A program made the position numbers and the translations under genes. Below, piece by piece: positions 11,977 to 23,718 of a DNA stretch of 64,000 nucleotides. This DNA is from Sycobia sp. Sy_11 (taxonomy: Eukaryota; Arthropoda; Insecta; Hymenoptera; Epichrysomallidae). The notes below the pieces were generated by a model. It made no database searches. It was not told where the DNA came from and saw only the letters and a list, made by a program, of their open reading frames with translations. The DNA is taken from NCBI GenBank assembly GCA_018907035.1, contig JACCIC010000035.1, positions 2,010,001-2,074,000 of the forward strand. Reading direction: 5' to 3'. Each line of letters starts with the position of its first letter. Position 1 is the stretch's first letter.

Positions 11977-12166
11977 CTCGCCGCGGTTTCGCCGGGAGCT
12001 GTGTCGTCTGTGGTCGGGCCGGTGCTCCTGAAGTACCGGGTCTGCCGGCCGAGATTGCTACTTGCCGGCTCGAGGGCCGAGGTCGATCCCGCGGCCGACG
12101 TCGGCCTCCTCCACGGCGAGGTCCTCCTCATCGAGGACTCGGCGCGCCAGTACAGCCCCATCGGAG
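11977..12166 (+). CDS. Exon A of a RhoGEF-like gene (region just upstream of the DH domain)
   Basis: This is an internal coding exon of 190 nt. It is preceded by a pyrimidine-rich acceptor ending tttgtttcag and followed by the donor gtgaga. Read in phase 0 it gives 63 codons plus one base, with no stop, and that base joins exon B to make an Asp codon. The encoded stretch includes VGPVLLKYRVCRPRLLLAG and GEVLLIEDSARQYSPIG. I do not recognise a named domain; it lies directly N-terminal to the DH segment and could be a linker or part of a preceding domain. Codons end mostly in G or C, as in exons B and D. The open frame continues upstream of the acceptor but has no ATG there, so this is not a first exon. 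A second frame is also open but reads as Arg/Pro-rich sequence and does not lead into the DH frame of exon B. Confidence 0.72.
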
Positions 12167-13467
12167 GTGAGAAATAAGCCACGATGAACGACGGTGCGCG
12201 CAGTTGTCGTCGTTTTTGTTATTATTATCATTATTATTATTATATGTTATATATTATACGTTATACATTATGCGCACACAGCGCCATCCTTAATGCGCGC
12301 GTGACCCTGGACGAGGCTGAGCTGCGAGTTTCTGTAAAGGAATCGTATTCCCAAAAGAAAACTGAAGATTCTTACAGAATATATATTAATAAAATCAATC
12401 AGTGAATCGTTTCGACATCGAAGAGCTATGAATTCTCTATTAAATAAAGATTTGTAATTTTACTTTGTATAAAAAACGAATCGTAATTTAATTTTTAATT
12501 TATTTATTGAAATCCATTATTTGCCGCGAAGATTCTATTAAAATTCTGTGAGCAGCCATGTAAGATACTATGTTTTTGTTATCCTTTCGTTTTATCATAA
12601 TCAATCAACAAATATTATATTAAGGGTTGTGAATGTAATAATATTGTTTTACTTTTATGGAATGAAAGGAAAAGAAATTTTTTTTTAATTTTGTAAAATC
12701 AATGAATAAATATACAGAGTATGTTACAATAGTGTTACAAAAAGCAGAAACATGAAACAAAAAAAGATTTCAAGGCTGCTTTCAAAATAATCTCTATTAG
12801 AAATGATAAGACGAGAGGCAAAAATCATTTAAATGCATGTTCGAATAGCGAAAAAATCAATAAATTCGATGTCGAAGTTTCTCGGAATTTTCTTTAATTA
12901 TTGATTATCCGCCAACAGAAAAAGTAATGAATTTTAATCAAAATGTCTTCAACTTTAATATTTCTCGTTAATTTTGCCAACGACATATGGATATAGTATT
13001 TTCTCGCAACTAGGGTCACCACTCAGCCTCGCGCTCCTAACGAGCGCCTCCTTAAGGATGACACTGTACAGAACGCATCGGTGATCCGCCATAGAGCTGT
13101 CCGAGAGTTGCGCGAGTGTAAAAAGTGGTTAATTAAAACGGGACCAAGCCACTACGATATACATCTCTCTCGCCCGGAACTTTCTTCAATTTGTCCTTTC
13201 TTCTATATTTTCCCCGCCACGGCAGCCCGCTATCGTTAGCCTCGGTACAGTCCGAGCCCGTTTGACGGTGCGCGCGTGTCTGCCGTTACATCGGCCTTCC
13301 CAACGGGAATCGGCCACGTCCCAGGTCTCCTATCGATGAACCAGCAGAATCCTTATGTTTACCTACACCCACCGCGCTCTCGGCGCACCGACGATCTCTA
13401 TAGGATTGCCGACGCGATTTTTCCATTGTCTATGTATATATAAATCTCTTACGTTCCCCGGGCGCAG
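12167..13467 (+). other. Intron between exons A and B (1301 nt)
   Basis: It begins gtgaga and ends gggcgcag. The first two thirds are AT-rich and include a short ATT-type trinucleotide run near 12218-12245. The last 450 nt are GC-richer and include a pyrimidine-rich stretch ending gccacggcag near 13226, followed by an open frame of about 37 codons. That segment cannot join exon A in phase, so I read it as intronic. Confidence 0.7.
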
Positions 13468-13652
13468 ACACGGACAGGCGGTATCGGGCTACGGAAAAGC
13501 TGCTGAACGCCGAGGAGGAGTACCGGGAGTGCCTCTGCAGCGCCAAGGAGCTCTACGCGAGGCCGCTCTCGCGCAATTATCCCGAGTTCGACGACGTCAT
13601 TTTCCAGCCCCTGACGGATCTCGCCGAAGTCAGCGCCGACCTGTGTCGGAGG
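13468..13652 (+). CDS. Exon B: start of the Dbl-homology (RhoGEF) domain
   Basis: This 185-nt exon sits between the acceptor gggcgcag and the donor gtgagt. Its first two bases complete the Asp codon begun in exon A, and it ends on a codon boundary. It carries a DH conserved-region-1 signature: ATEKLLNAEEEYRECLCSAK matches the family pattern ELLxTExxYVxDL, keeping the Glu and Tyr but with Ala in place of the usual Thr. A PL motif (LYARPLS) follows, then VIFQPLTDLAEVSADLCRR, which matches the IFxNIxxIxxxHxxFL helix. DH domains catalyse GDP-GTP exchange on Rho, Rac or Cdc42 GTPases, normally at membranes or the cytoskeleton. By hand count, 52 of 61 full codons end in G or C. The preceding intron is 1301 nt and the following one 25,783 nt. 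Confidence 0.85.
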
Positions 13653-15185
13653 GTGAGTCGTACTTTATCTCTTTTCCGCTCGATATTCCATGGTGCGCCT
13701 GTACACGTAGCTTTTCTTTCTCGCCTGTTTTTTTCTCCTTCTTTTTTTTTGTTTTTTTTTTTAACGCGGCAAGTGCGCGCGCCGCGGAAAGACGTTCTGC
13801 AGGTGCACCTGTGTAGAGAGACACGTGATATATGCTATACCAGGTACGCAGCGCCGCGGCGCCTGCGAATAGAAAACCCGCTAGCGCGACGTGTAAGGCG
13901 GGCTTTTCATTACCGACCTGGAATGCGCGCGTCGGTACTAGCGATCCTCGTTACGCTCGGTACGAACAGATGGGGCTACTGTTCGATCGAAGCGAATCGA
14001 TCTGGTAGTCGATCTTCCATTCGAAATATTGCTTTATACTTCTATCGACGGGCATTCCATTATATTATAGTGTTTCGGTATACAATCATATTGGCTCTAT
14101 AATCTCACTATAGATTTGTATACTACAATATTAATAGAAAATATCAACAAAATTATTATTATTATAGATTCGTCACTATGCGTAGAACAGTAAATATTAT
14201 ACAGATGATTAGAAAGCATTAAGAAAATTATTATAAAAGGCATATGATGCCTCGATCGCTATATATATGAATTGAATAAAGGATGAGCTCATCAATTGAA
14301 AATGTAAATAGAACGATGTTGTAAATAATAATCAGAAAATAAAAAATTCTTATTATAATGTATTAATCTTTTGTATCGGATAATATGAGTTTTTTTAACT
14401 TAACTCAAACACATTGCTCCGACTATTAGCATTTTTTCTAAAAGGATATGTTTCGCTCAGCAAAGACGTAGAGTATAATTTAAATTACTTAGCTTATGCA
14501 AATTCAAAGTAAAAACATAAAATTCCCAATTTTTCATACGTTAACAGCTTTAATTGATCGAAGATTCAAGATTATTCGCGTCTTTAACAAAAGGCCATCC
14601 ATCAATCACTAACAAGCGCGCCGTATTAGGGAATTCACAATGTCGATAGTGTATGTATAATAGACGCGAGGATTTATCATATACGAAAATAGATTTTTAA
14701 AAACAAAAAAATAATAATAAGGAAGGAAAGATCTTTCGATAGTATGAGAAATATTATACCACCCACGTTTAACAACGCGACACGTAAGCCATTGATCTAA
14801 GCTTCTTCTTTTTTTTTTTTGTTGCGTCGCCTCTAGTTCGGAATGTTAAAGGGCATCTTACTATAATATTACATCTTTTCATGTATCGTCGAGGCATGCA
14901 ATAGGTTATGCATAATATATAATGCATATATGTATATATACAAAGTTTGCGCGCGCGCGATAGAGCATAAAGGAAAGCAGTGCATAACGAGCGCACTGTA
15001 TAAGAAGCGATTTCTGCGGGGCACATTGAATTTTACGCAGGGAAAGCCTAAGCTGCGCTGCATTGACGAGCGACTGTCGGAGTAAAAATGAGTGATGACA
15101 TTGGCCAACGCGCTCATAAATATTTACCGTGCAAGCGCGCGCATAGAACGGAAGTCGCAGTTCCGGATTCCTCGCTCTGTGTGTG

Positions 15186-15188
<3 letters not shown>

Positions 15189-15232
<44 letters not shown>
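15189..15232. repeat. TA microsatellite
   Basis: About 44 bp of TA in the 25.8-kb intron. Confidence 0.95.
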
Positions 15233-15234
<2 letters not shown>

Positions 15235-17098
15235 ACAAAGAGGTAAGGCAATTCCGCGGGTATAATCGTTGTATAAAAAAATTAAAATTAAAAAAAAAAA
15301 GAAAATGTAAAATAAAGAACACGGCCGACACGGCGATTCGAGCATGGGGTGGACACATTGCTCTCTTCGCATGGGCTATAAATATATACAAGGACGATTA
15401 ATTCGTCTCGCCGCCCCGCGCGCATTATAAGTTGGCGCGGAGAGAGCGAGAGAGCGCGTACTTTTTGTATCTTTTGGTCTCGTCCGTATATATCATTGAC
15501 TCATTAGACTAATGACGCGAAGAATTCATTCAGGTGGATTATCAGGATTACACACATAGAATATTGTAAAAGCAAAAGAGCGCTGGGACTTTAATCATGC
15601 TTTGCTTCGTCTGCGGTTATTTATAATATTAAAAATGGAGAGGGGAAAGACAGAGAGAAATCGAGGAAATAGAGGAAAGGGAGAGAGAAAGAGAGAGATA
15701 GAGAGAGAGACGTTGGAGAATTTGATGTATACATATATATTGAATTTCTATCTATTTTGACGATAAGTTTTCATGAATTACCAAAATGAATCGACTTAAT
15801 TCATGCACGCATGCAAAATCATAAGATGTATTTTATAGCTTGAAGATCGCTGTTTCCGACAATAATGACCTTAAAATTTTCGAAAAACTTAATTTAGTTC
15901 TTCAAAAGTCCGTTGCGGTTGAAAGAAATACGTTTTCTTCGATTTTAATATTTTTTTCTTTTTTGAAATCTCAATTTGATAGACTTCCAATTAATATGAT
16001 CACTTAGAAAATCCATAGAGATCGTTGAGGCAATGTCTAAGCTTAGAAAAATCTCCATTTATTCTATAGTTGAACCATTAATTCAAAATCTCGATCAATG
16101 TCATTTTTTTACCTGAACAGAAAGTGTACAGAAGTAGCCAAAAAATGCAATAACACTTTTTTAAATATTATTTTATTTTAATAATTATTCATTTAAAAAG
16201 AGATTCATCTATGTTTTATTTATAAATTTTATTTAGAAATGATTTTGAAAGCTTACAACAAAGGCTAGTAACAAAGGCTATAGCTTCCAATGTATACTAC
16301 GTCCTTGAAGTCATTATAGACGTTCGTTTCAACACAAAAGAATAGAATAATCGATATTGCATATAAATTTATTGAATTTATGACTACACTACCCTCTTTA
16401 TACAAAACAAATACCTTTGTTAAGTGCTAACATGCTTTTACTTTCGTAATTTTTTAATAATAAATTTATGTCGATTATTTGCAAATTGTTTCGCTTCGTT
16501 GCTTCGCAAGGGACTGTACTTGAAAACCAATCGAAACTTTGCGTGGCTTCTAGAAAATAAATACAAAAAGAAAATTAGTCTTTTATTAAAAACAAAAAAA
16601 GACGAAAGAACTTCACGTCGCGCAGCGCAACAATTATAGTTTATCCGCTGAGTGTGCTACTATCCACCAACCCCCCTCCCCCCTGCTTTTTGTCCGACGC
16701 AAATGACTCATGATTGTCAAACGGCACGCAGCAACTCGCAGTATACCGTCAACTTAGGCATACATAACGTCGTTACTCTTCGGCCAATTTCGAGTCCGCA
16801 TCAATATAGGCACGTGTGCGAGTTTCCTTTTTTCTTCTTTTTTTCTTTTTAAGTTCGAAACAAGTCTATAGCTGCCTGTCCTCCGTTTTATCCGGCATCT
16901 AACTGACAAATAACCATATACAGCGCCAAACTAGAACGCTGTATTGTATAGAGGATAAATTAATTGTATGTCCCGAATTCGATAGACAATGGACGGGTGC
17001 TAATTATGCATATACATATAGAGGAAAAGTCTCGTAAATCAAAGTGAACAGCGCCAGCTTGCGAGAGCCCAATAATTGCGCATTCTCTCTACCCCCCC

Positions 17099-17184
17099 TC
17101 TCTCTCTCTCTCTTTCATTCGGCGCGAGAGAGCACGCTAATTGAAAGGTGTGCACGTGCGAGAGAGAGAGAGAGAGAAAGAGAG
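17099..17184. repeat. CT and GA tracts in inverted arrangement
   Basis: A CT tract (17099-17114) and a GA tract (17160-17184) are complementary and about 45 nt apart, so a transcript could fold back. They lie just upstream of the hairpin at 17246-17327. Confidence 0.85.
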
Positions 17185-17245
17185 TGAGGGACAGAGATAG
17201 TCCTATATCCGTATGTCCCTTCGTTCACATATAATCCTTTCCTTA

Positions 17246-17327
17246 TGTAGCCTATATCTATCTTCTATTCTCGCCGTCATTTCGCGATTCTATAGACAGC
17301 GAGAATAGGAGATAAATATAGGTTACG
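17246..17327 (+). ncRNA. Pre-miRNA-sized hairpin, candidate small RNA precursor
   Basis: The arm at 17251-17274 is complementary to the arm at 17299-17322 at 22 of 24 positions; of the two exceptions one is a G-U wobble on the + strand and one a C-A mismatch. The stem extends outward five more pairs (17246-17250 with 17323-17327, including two wobbles). It extends inward by GTC (17276-17278) with GAC (17295-17297) after one mismatch. The terminal loop is 16 nt and the whole hairpin is about 82 nt, the usual size of an animal pre-miRNA. It lies in the sense strand of a host-gene intron, as many insect miRNAs do. I do not recognise the arm sequences as a known miRNA family. A degenerate inverted-repeat element is the alternative. 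Confidence 0.35.
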
Positions 17328-17340
17328 CGAAAAAGCATGC

Positions 17341-17343
<3 letters not shown>

Positions 17344-17384
<41 letters not shown>
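17344..17384. repeat. TA microsatellite
   Basis: About 41 bp of TA, directly downstream of the hairpin at 17246-17327. Confidence 0.95.
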
Positions 17385-17388
<4 letters not shown>

Positions 17389-17487
17389 CTTTTTCCGACA
17401 TACTGGACTATAATTGTGCTAGAGGAAAAGTGTGTGTGTATGTAGTATCGAGCAGCCCCCGCGTGTCTCCGTAGAACCCCTTAAGAG

Positions 17488-17489
<2 letters not shown>

Positions 17490-17542
<53 letters not shown>
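17490..17542. repeat. TA microsatellite
   Basis: About 53 bp of TA. Confidence 0.95.
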
Positions 17543-17549
<7 letters not shown>

Positions 17550-17618
17550 CTCCGGATCTGCCCTCGCGCTCCACGTGAAGGTTCGTCGTGGCGGAGCGGC
17601 GCTTTCCCCGCGGTCGTG

Positions 17619-17630
17619 GTGCCGCGGCAC
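17619..17630. repeat. 12-bp palindrome
   Basis: GTGCCGCGGCAC is its own reverse complement, in a CpG-rich block. Confidence 0.7.
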
Positions 17631-17725
17631 GCTGCAATTTACGAGTCGGGAATTCTCACAAGTTCGCGCGAAATCGCTGGGGTATGCGTACTGTGATTAC
17701 TCGCGGCGCCGGGACTGCGCGTAAT

Positions 17726-17726
<1 letters not shown>

Positions 17727-17768
<42 letters not shown>
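17727..17768. repeat. CA microsatellite
   Basis: About 42 bp of CA. Confidence 0.95.
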
Positions 17769-17769
<1 letters not shown>

Positions 17770-19322
17770 TTGTGTGTATATACAGGACATGTAAGTGAAA
17801 CGGGAGTTGTGCATTTGGAATATACGGTATGGTATGCATATGTACGCGTGTTTTATTATGTGCTCCCTGCACCCGCGCGTTTGCAGCGGCGGGGAAGCAG
17901 CATTATTATATGTACCGACATCCGTAGGCGCGTACTTGGATTTACTCTCTAAAGGCGAATAAGTGAAATTTGGGTTTGATTGAACGATTTAACTCGATTT
18001 TACTCATCGGCAAATGAATAAGCGGTTGGCTTGTAAGTAAATGTTCACCCCTGTAGAATGAGAAAATCATCCATTGTCTTAATAGTCATAACAGTCGAAA
18101 CTCCACAGATACGTCATCCCATAAAAAGAAGTAATTTTTCTTAATTAAGTTCTTTTCGTTTATTGAACTTCTTAATGATGACTCTTAAAAATCGAATGCC
18201 GATCTGACTCTCGCGTTGTTTTCAATTATGCGGAATAAATTAGACTTTTCCGCGATCCAAATTTTAAGAAAAACTAAGATAAATCGCGAGGCTACGGATG
18301 TATTTGCGTTGACGGTCGATTTTATGAATTCGCACATAACATCACTTAGTCGGTCCGTGTACATTCGTAATTTGCCCAGTTCTTCCCCTCCCCCCGCGCT
18401 CATCCCTCAAAAACGCTTAAAACACTCGCGAACGCGCCTCCGCCCGATAGACGATCGTCATCGTAAACTTCACGAGTTTTGGGCATAAATTTTACGTAGC
18501 TTGAAACAGAACTTGATACGCGCCCTTTGTTCGCGATGCCTCATTGTTCGAGCGACGGGCAGCAAAACTATAACTGTCGTGCGCGCTCAGCGCGATGTCT
18601 CGGCTTTGGGACGTACGAACGCCGTGGAAAATCGAGGCAGCGTAACGCCGCGGAGATTTCGACCCAAGCGCTGAGCTGATAAGTCGACAAAAATTCGAAT
18701 AGCCCCGGCAGTTTTGAATTGCTCGCCGAGGGGACGTGCGGGAGAGAGGGAGAGGGAGAGAGATAGTGTGTGCAAGCGAGCGAGCCACCGCGAGAAGGTC
18801 TCCCGCGGGAGGTTAATTGCTCGAAATGCCCGGGATTTAATGCACGGTCACGCCTCGCTCGCGCCTCGGTCGCTCTCTTTGCAATTTCGCCGTAATTATA
18901 CGAGGGGTGGTGGGGGGTTGGGAGGGGAGGGAGAGGCGCTTAAATTTCGTTGCCCTAAATCAAACGCGCTCCGAAAATACGTTTTGTCGGCGTAATTTGA
19001 TTTGCGTCCTACGTATATATTCCGCAGCGCGTTCAAGTCCGGCGCGTTATTATTATTTACGCGGCAATAAGCGAGCTCGTGCATTGCACTCGTGATTTAG
19101 ATTTTATTTTATTCTGAATTTTGAAAAGCGGAGCTATTTATGTTGATTGTATTTTGCGCAAGCATAAAACGGAACTGTAATAAGGTTTCGAGGTCGAAGA
19201 TAGTTATAGAAATAAAAAGCAGATTATAAATCTCATTGTACCTGTCCATTTTCGGTAGTGCCCATATTTCCGAGGATGATCCTAGTGATTTTTAAAAAGA
19301 TGTATGTTACATAGATTATTTT

Positions 19323-19325
<3 letters not shown>

Positions 19326-19369
<44 letters not shown>
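19326..19369. repeat. TA microsatellite
   Basis: About 44 bp of TA. Confidence 0.95.
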
Positions 19370-19371
<2 letters not shown>

Positions 19372-20107
19372 TATATACAAAGCATACTAATAAATATTTG
19401 TTACAGTTATTCCAGTCTTTTGAACAAACGGATATAATAATGATGAGCGTCAAACTGCCTTTGTTTATAGCCAAACTCAGAGAATCTGACATAAAATCTG
19501 AATGGTTAAAAATCTAATTAAACTTTTTATTAAATTAAAATCTGACTAGTTCTTCATCAAAATCGCCAGAGCTATAGTATATGAAATCATTTGTGAAAGA
19601 ATAATAATGCAAGTATTGTTGGTAACGAAATAATGTCTTACACGAATGATTGTCATATATCCTCTGAAAAATTATTTGTATATTGAAATGGTATAAGATA
19701 TGTATGAAAAATCGGAGACTGCCTCATGTAATTATAATAAGAAATTTATGTAAAATAATATGTAGCAAAAATGTAATAATTTTTTGAAAGATCGGTTTAT
19801 ATATTCGGAAATTAATTTAATTTATTAGTTCACGCGCGTACAATGATATTTCTTAAAATTTAAAGCAGTGCTCTCGTACTCGTTTACGTACGAAGATTGT
19901 TGCCTGCTGCTCGGCACATATATATATATATATTGCATGGACTAGTATGAGGCCGTAATGGCTCCTCTGCCTCGGGCTGATTGACACGTATACCAAAGCA
20001 AGCAGCGCAAGCGCGCGCGGCAGCCCTTAAATAACTCGAGCGCGAACCGACGAAACATCCCCCCGAGCACCTTGTCGCCGAATCGCTTACGTTACGCTGG
20101 AAAAGTG

Positions 20108-20126
20108 CACATATATATGTGTGTGC

Positions 20127-20170
<44 letters not shown>

Positions 20171-20217
20171 ATATATATATGTATATATATATGTATATAT
20201 ATATATATATATATATA
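20108..20217. repeat. Compound TA/TG microsatellite
   Basis: About 110 bp of alternating TA and TG blocks. Confidence 0.95.
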
Positions 20218-20937
20218 AAATATGTCGTCCTGGCGTGACAAGCTGGCGCGCCCTCTCCCCCCCCCCTCTCCATAAAAAGGGGCGGCCGTTAGGACATTCC
20301 CGCGTGGTCTATATCTCCGCGAGGTCTCCTTCCTCCCTCACTCCCCTTCTCGTTCTCTCTCTCTCCCTCCCTCCCTCTCTTTATGCCCAGGACCCCTCTG
20401 TGCACGACGGACGTTTCAGGGCTAGTCGGTGGTGGCGGCGCGGTGTAATTAAGCGTAATCACACACCTGGGAGGCAGTTGCTAGCGCGACCACAGGGCGA
20501 TGCGTCGAGGATGACGGAAAACTGCCGTCGACGCGCCAAGCCCACGGGCTCGCGCGCCCGTCCACGTTCCGCCGCCGGCCTCGCTATATATATATATATA
20601 GGGGTTGGAGGAGCGTGCGGGCAAGAAGAGCACCCGCGACGGGGAGTGAGAGGGAGAGAGAGAGAGAGAGAGAGCGAGGCAGAGAGCGCGGACGCGTAAG
20701 ACGCGTGGCCTTCCTTCCATCTTCCTCGCTCGTAAATAACGTTTTTGCACTTGGCAAAACTCACCGGCAATAAGGCTCGGCCGTGCGCGCGAGTTGCGCC
20801 TGCGCGTACACGCGGCTGTGCGTGCGTGCGGGAGGAGGTGAAGGGGGGTGGGCGAAGAGGAGGAAGGAGATGCAGGGACGGAGATAGGACCGCGGCCGAG
20901 GGAGCGAAGGAGATGGGGAGAAGGCGGAATGCGAGAG

Positions 20938-20938
<1 letters not shown>

Positions 20939-20987
<49 letters not shown>
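20939..20987. repeat. GA microsatellite
   Basis: About 49 bp of GA in a CpG-rich block; GA runs like this can bind GAGA-type factors. Confidence 0.95.
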
Positions 20988-20988
<1 letters not shown>

Positions 20989-22433
20989 GTATACGCGCCT
21001 GTATATATACGCACACACCTGCGATGACGGCGTTTTGTCAAGGTCCCGGCGCGTATAAAGCTGCCTCGTCGGGCAGTTTCTGCGCCGGAACCCGCGATTA
21101 TTTCATCCATCCGCGGCGCGGCTCGGGCGAGCCTCTACCGCGACCTTATGCACCGTATAGTCGGCGCGTCGAACAATCCTCAGCGGGGATTAATGGGATT
21201 TACGCCGGCGGGGCCAATTTTTCGTCCCGTTAAAGGGGGTTTCGAGGCTTTTTTTTTACGAGAAGCGCGCAAAGATTTATTAATGAATCGGGAGCGAAAA
21301 GTGAGGGTTTTTATAGGGATGCAATATATGTATTATAGATATATATATATATATATATATATTTCTATATCGGCTATCAGCTTCTATTCATAAAGGCTTA
21401 CGCTACTATAGAATTTTCAAGAAATCGAACTATTTTTACTGAAAATGTGTTTGAGGAAATATATGGAGGATAGCAAAATTATCTAATTATTGCAATACTT
21501 ATATTTGATGTAACGCCTGTCCATTGTGTCCGAGGCATACAAAAGCATTTTTAAAGCATTCTAACAAGCTAATCATAATTTTTTTTTTTTTGACAAGGTA
21601 GATCGGATTTGTTTATATTTTTTACAAACGGTATTGTCGAGGTATTTTTATCTTTAGTTAAGTAAACCTCTTTAACAAATATACACGATGTGTCGCAAAG
21701 AATCGTATGCATGTATCTTGCTATTAAATTAAATTTCATGGAGCTAGATTTCCGGCCCCAGATCTGTCATAAAAATGAGATATATCGACGGAAACATTAT
21801 GTGTAACAGCAATTTTCGCATAAATTAATTAGTCATAAATCTTTTTTATATGTCTGTACTGGACGTTGTCTATTGCATTTAGCCTAAAAAAACGTGAATT
21901 ATGCATCTTTTCCCCACAATAATGTTGAAACTCCATAAATTCATTCCGCTAATTATTAAATAATTATATAATTCGATAGGAAATTTCGTCGAGAAATGGA
22001 CGGTTAAGAAACCTGAAAAATAAAAAGGAAAACATTATTTCCAAATTGTGATTTGCATTGCATTTTATGAAAGACGGGCGAAAATTAATCCATTTACGCA
22101 ATGATGAAGTTTTACGAGCTAAAAAAAGTAATTGGAAACGAAGGATGATTTATTGAGGATCATTTTTATTACTGTAGTATTTATTCATGTATAGAGATAC
22201 TAATTGTGTTGAAAAATAAAGCTGTAATTGATCAATTTCTTTTATTACTTATGTTATATAATATAAAAGTATACTTATTTAGTTTTATAAAAAAAATGTA
22301 AAACTGTACTATTTTTGTAAAACTGTATTATTTTTAAAGGTATACATAGTTTTTTGAAATCTCTGCTCGATTTGAGCAGGATCTTCTCCTCATAAGGTCT
22401 GCTCGATGGAATTGACTTAAGAATTTTAGTTGA

Positions 22434-22438
<5 letters not shown>

Positions 22439-22485
<47 letters not shown>
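22439..22485. repeat. TA microsatellite
   Basis: About 47 bp of TA. Confidence 0.95.
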
Positions 22486-22486
<1 letters not shown>

Positions 22487-22708
22487 CAATAATAATATAT
22501 AAGACATTATATTATAAAATTCTAAAGGATTGGCATGCGTTTATAAATGGCAACCAAGAAAATCGGCTAATAAACTATTATTTTTAAAGTACTATTAACA
22601 ATTACGAAATGGAAATAATTAATAAGGAAGGAGACTTTCAAAGAAGCATGGCAATCTCTCATTAGAGTGCTCGAATTTCAGGCCCTGTCCGCATATTCAA
22701 GAAGCCGA

Positions 22709-22711
<3 letters not shown>

Positions 22712-22762
<51 letters not shown>
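22712..22762. repeat. CT microsatellite
   Basis: About 50 bp of CT. Confidence 0.95.
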
Positions 22763-22767
<5 letters not shown>

Positions 22768-22848
22768 GCCTCTTACTAATCTTCCTCGAGACACAGAGTG
22801 CGATAATTACCGGGTGTGCACGTCTTTCCAGCGGTCGTATACTTACAT

Positions 22849-22860
22849 ATACATAGATAC

Positions 22861-22916
<56 letters not shown>
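22849..22916. repeat. Compound TACA/TA microsatellite
   Basis: TACA units grade into about 45 bp of TA. Confidence 0.95.
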
Positions 22917-22919
<3 letters not shown>

Positions 22920-23153
22920 GACACACATACGCGCGCGCGCGAATAGCGGTATGCCGGAAACGGAGCCCCGGAGTATATACCGCGCGCCTCGCGTGCGCGC
23001 CGCATGCCGAAGCCCACGTCTATATAATTGCGACTCTCGATGCTGGATGCTGATGCTCGACGGGGCCGCGCGGCACGGCCCCTCCGTCCTCCCGCAATTG
23101 GCCATCAGAATCGCGCTCTAATTAAAAGGCTCGAAATCTCCCGTGGAATCGTT

Positions 23154-23156
<3 letters not shown>

Positions 23157-23200
<44 letters not shown>
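23157..23200. repeat. TA microsatellite
   Basis: About 44 bp of TA. Confidence 0.95.
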
Positions 23201-23203
<3 letters not shown>

Positions 23204-23214
23204 ATGATGGGGGT

Positions 23215-23226
23215 GCCCCGCGGGGC
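23215..23226. repeat. 12-bp GC palindrome
   Basis: GCCCCGCGGGGC is its own reverse complement. Confidence 0.7.
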
Positions 23227-23336
23227 CAGCCGGGCAAAAAAGCTCGGCTGAAATACCGAATAAAAGATTTCCAGTGAAGCTATGGGAGGGGAAATGCCGC
23301 GCGTCAAGCATCGTCCCTTGTCCTGAAAAGCGAGCC

Positions 23337-23394
<58 letters not shown>
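23337..23394. repeat. Compound TA/TG microsatellite
   Basis: A short TA block is followed by about 44 bp of TG. Confidence 0.95.
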
Positions 23395-23397
<3 letters not shown>

Positions 23398-23424
23398 ATA
23401 CATAGGAGACAGTAATTATCATTC

Positions 23425-23454
23425 GCGTGCCGCATCAGCTGATGCGTAGCACGC
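23425..23454. repeat. 30-bp nested palindrome with central CAGCTG E-box
   Basis: A perfect 16-bp palindrome, CGCATCAGCTGATGCG (23431-23446), is flanked by GCGTGC and GCACGC, with only a TA bulge on the right. The centre CAGCTG is an E-box recognised by basic helix-loop-helix factors. Whether it is bound or forms a cruciform cannot be told from sequence. Confidence 0.7.
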
Positions 23455-23670
23455 AGCGGTCGCCCTCGCGACGAGCGGAGCTTTCTCGCCCGTGTAAACC
23501 GGGCACGAAACGCTCTCGTGTGCGCGGCGGGGGGGGGGGGTGGTGGCACGTTAAGCGCCATAATTTAATTCGCATTAGGTATACGAACGCGTTCTCTTAC
23601 TCAAATTTTTTGCTCGTTTTCTTTTTTTCCCGAGCGACGGATAGGAGGCTGGAACGTATGCGCGTGCACG

Positions 23671-23679
<9 letters not shown>

Positions 23680-23717
<38 letters not shown>
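23680..23717. repeat. GA microsatellite
   Basis: About 38 bp of GA. Confidence 0.95.

Positions 23718-23718
<1 letters not shown>

Noticed and set aside
13226..13340. Open frame after a strong acceptor between exons A and B
   Set aside because: Exon A ends in phase 1, and in that phase a stop follows within four codons, so it cannot be inserted.
13355..13816. Alternative frame through exon B
   Set aside because: It is open because the region is GC-rich, but it reads Arg/Gly-rich sequence, whereas the chosen frame matches the DH pattern and joins exon C in phase.
18180..18488. Overlapping protein-like frames on both strands
   Set aside because: Both strands are open, neither has splice sites or a recognisable domain, and I cannot choose between them.
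20459..21233. Long Ser-Leu and Arg-Glu frames around GA/CT arrays
   Set aside because: They come from the dinucleotide repeats and CpG-rich low-complexity sequence, with no splice-site or domain support.
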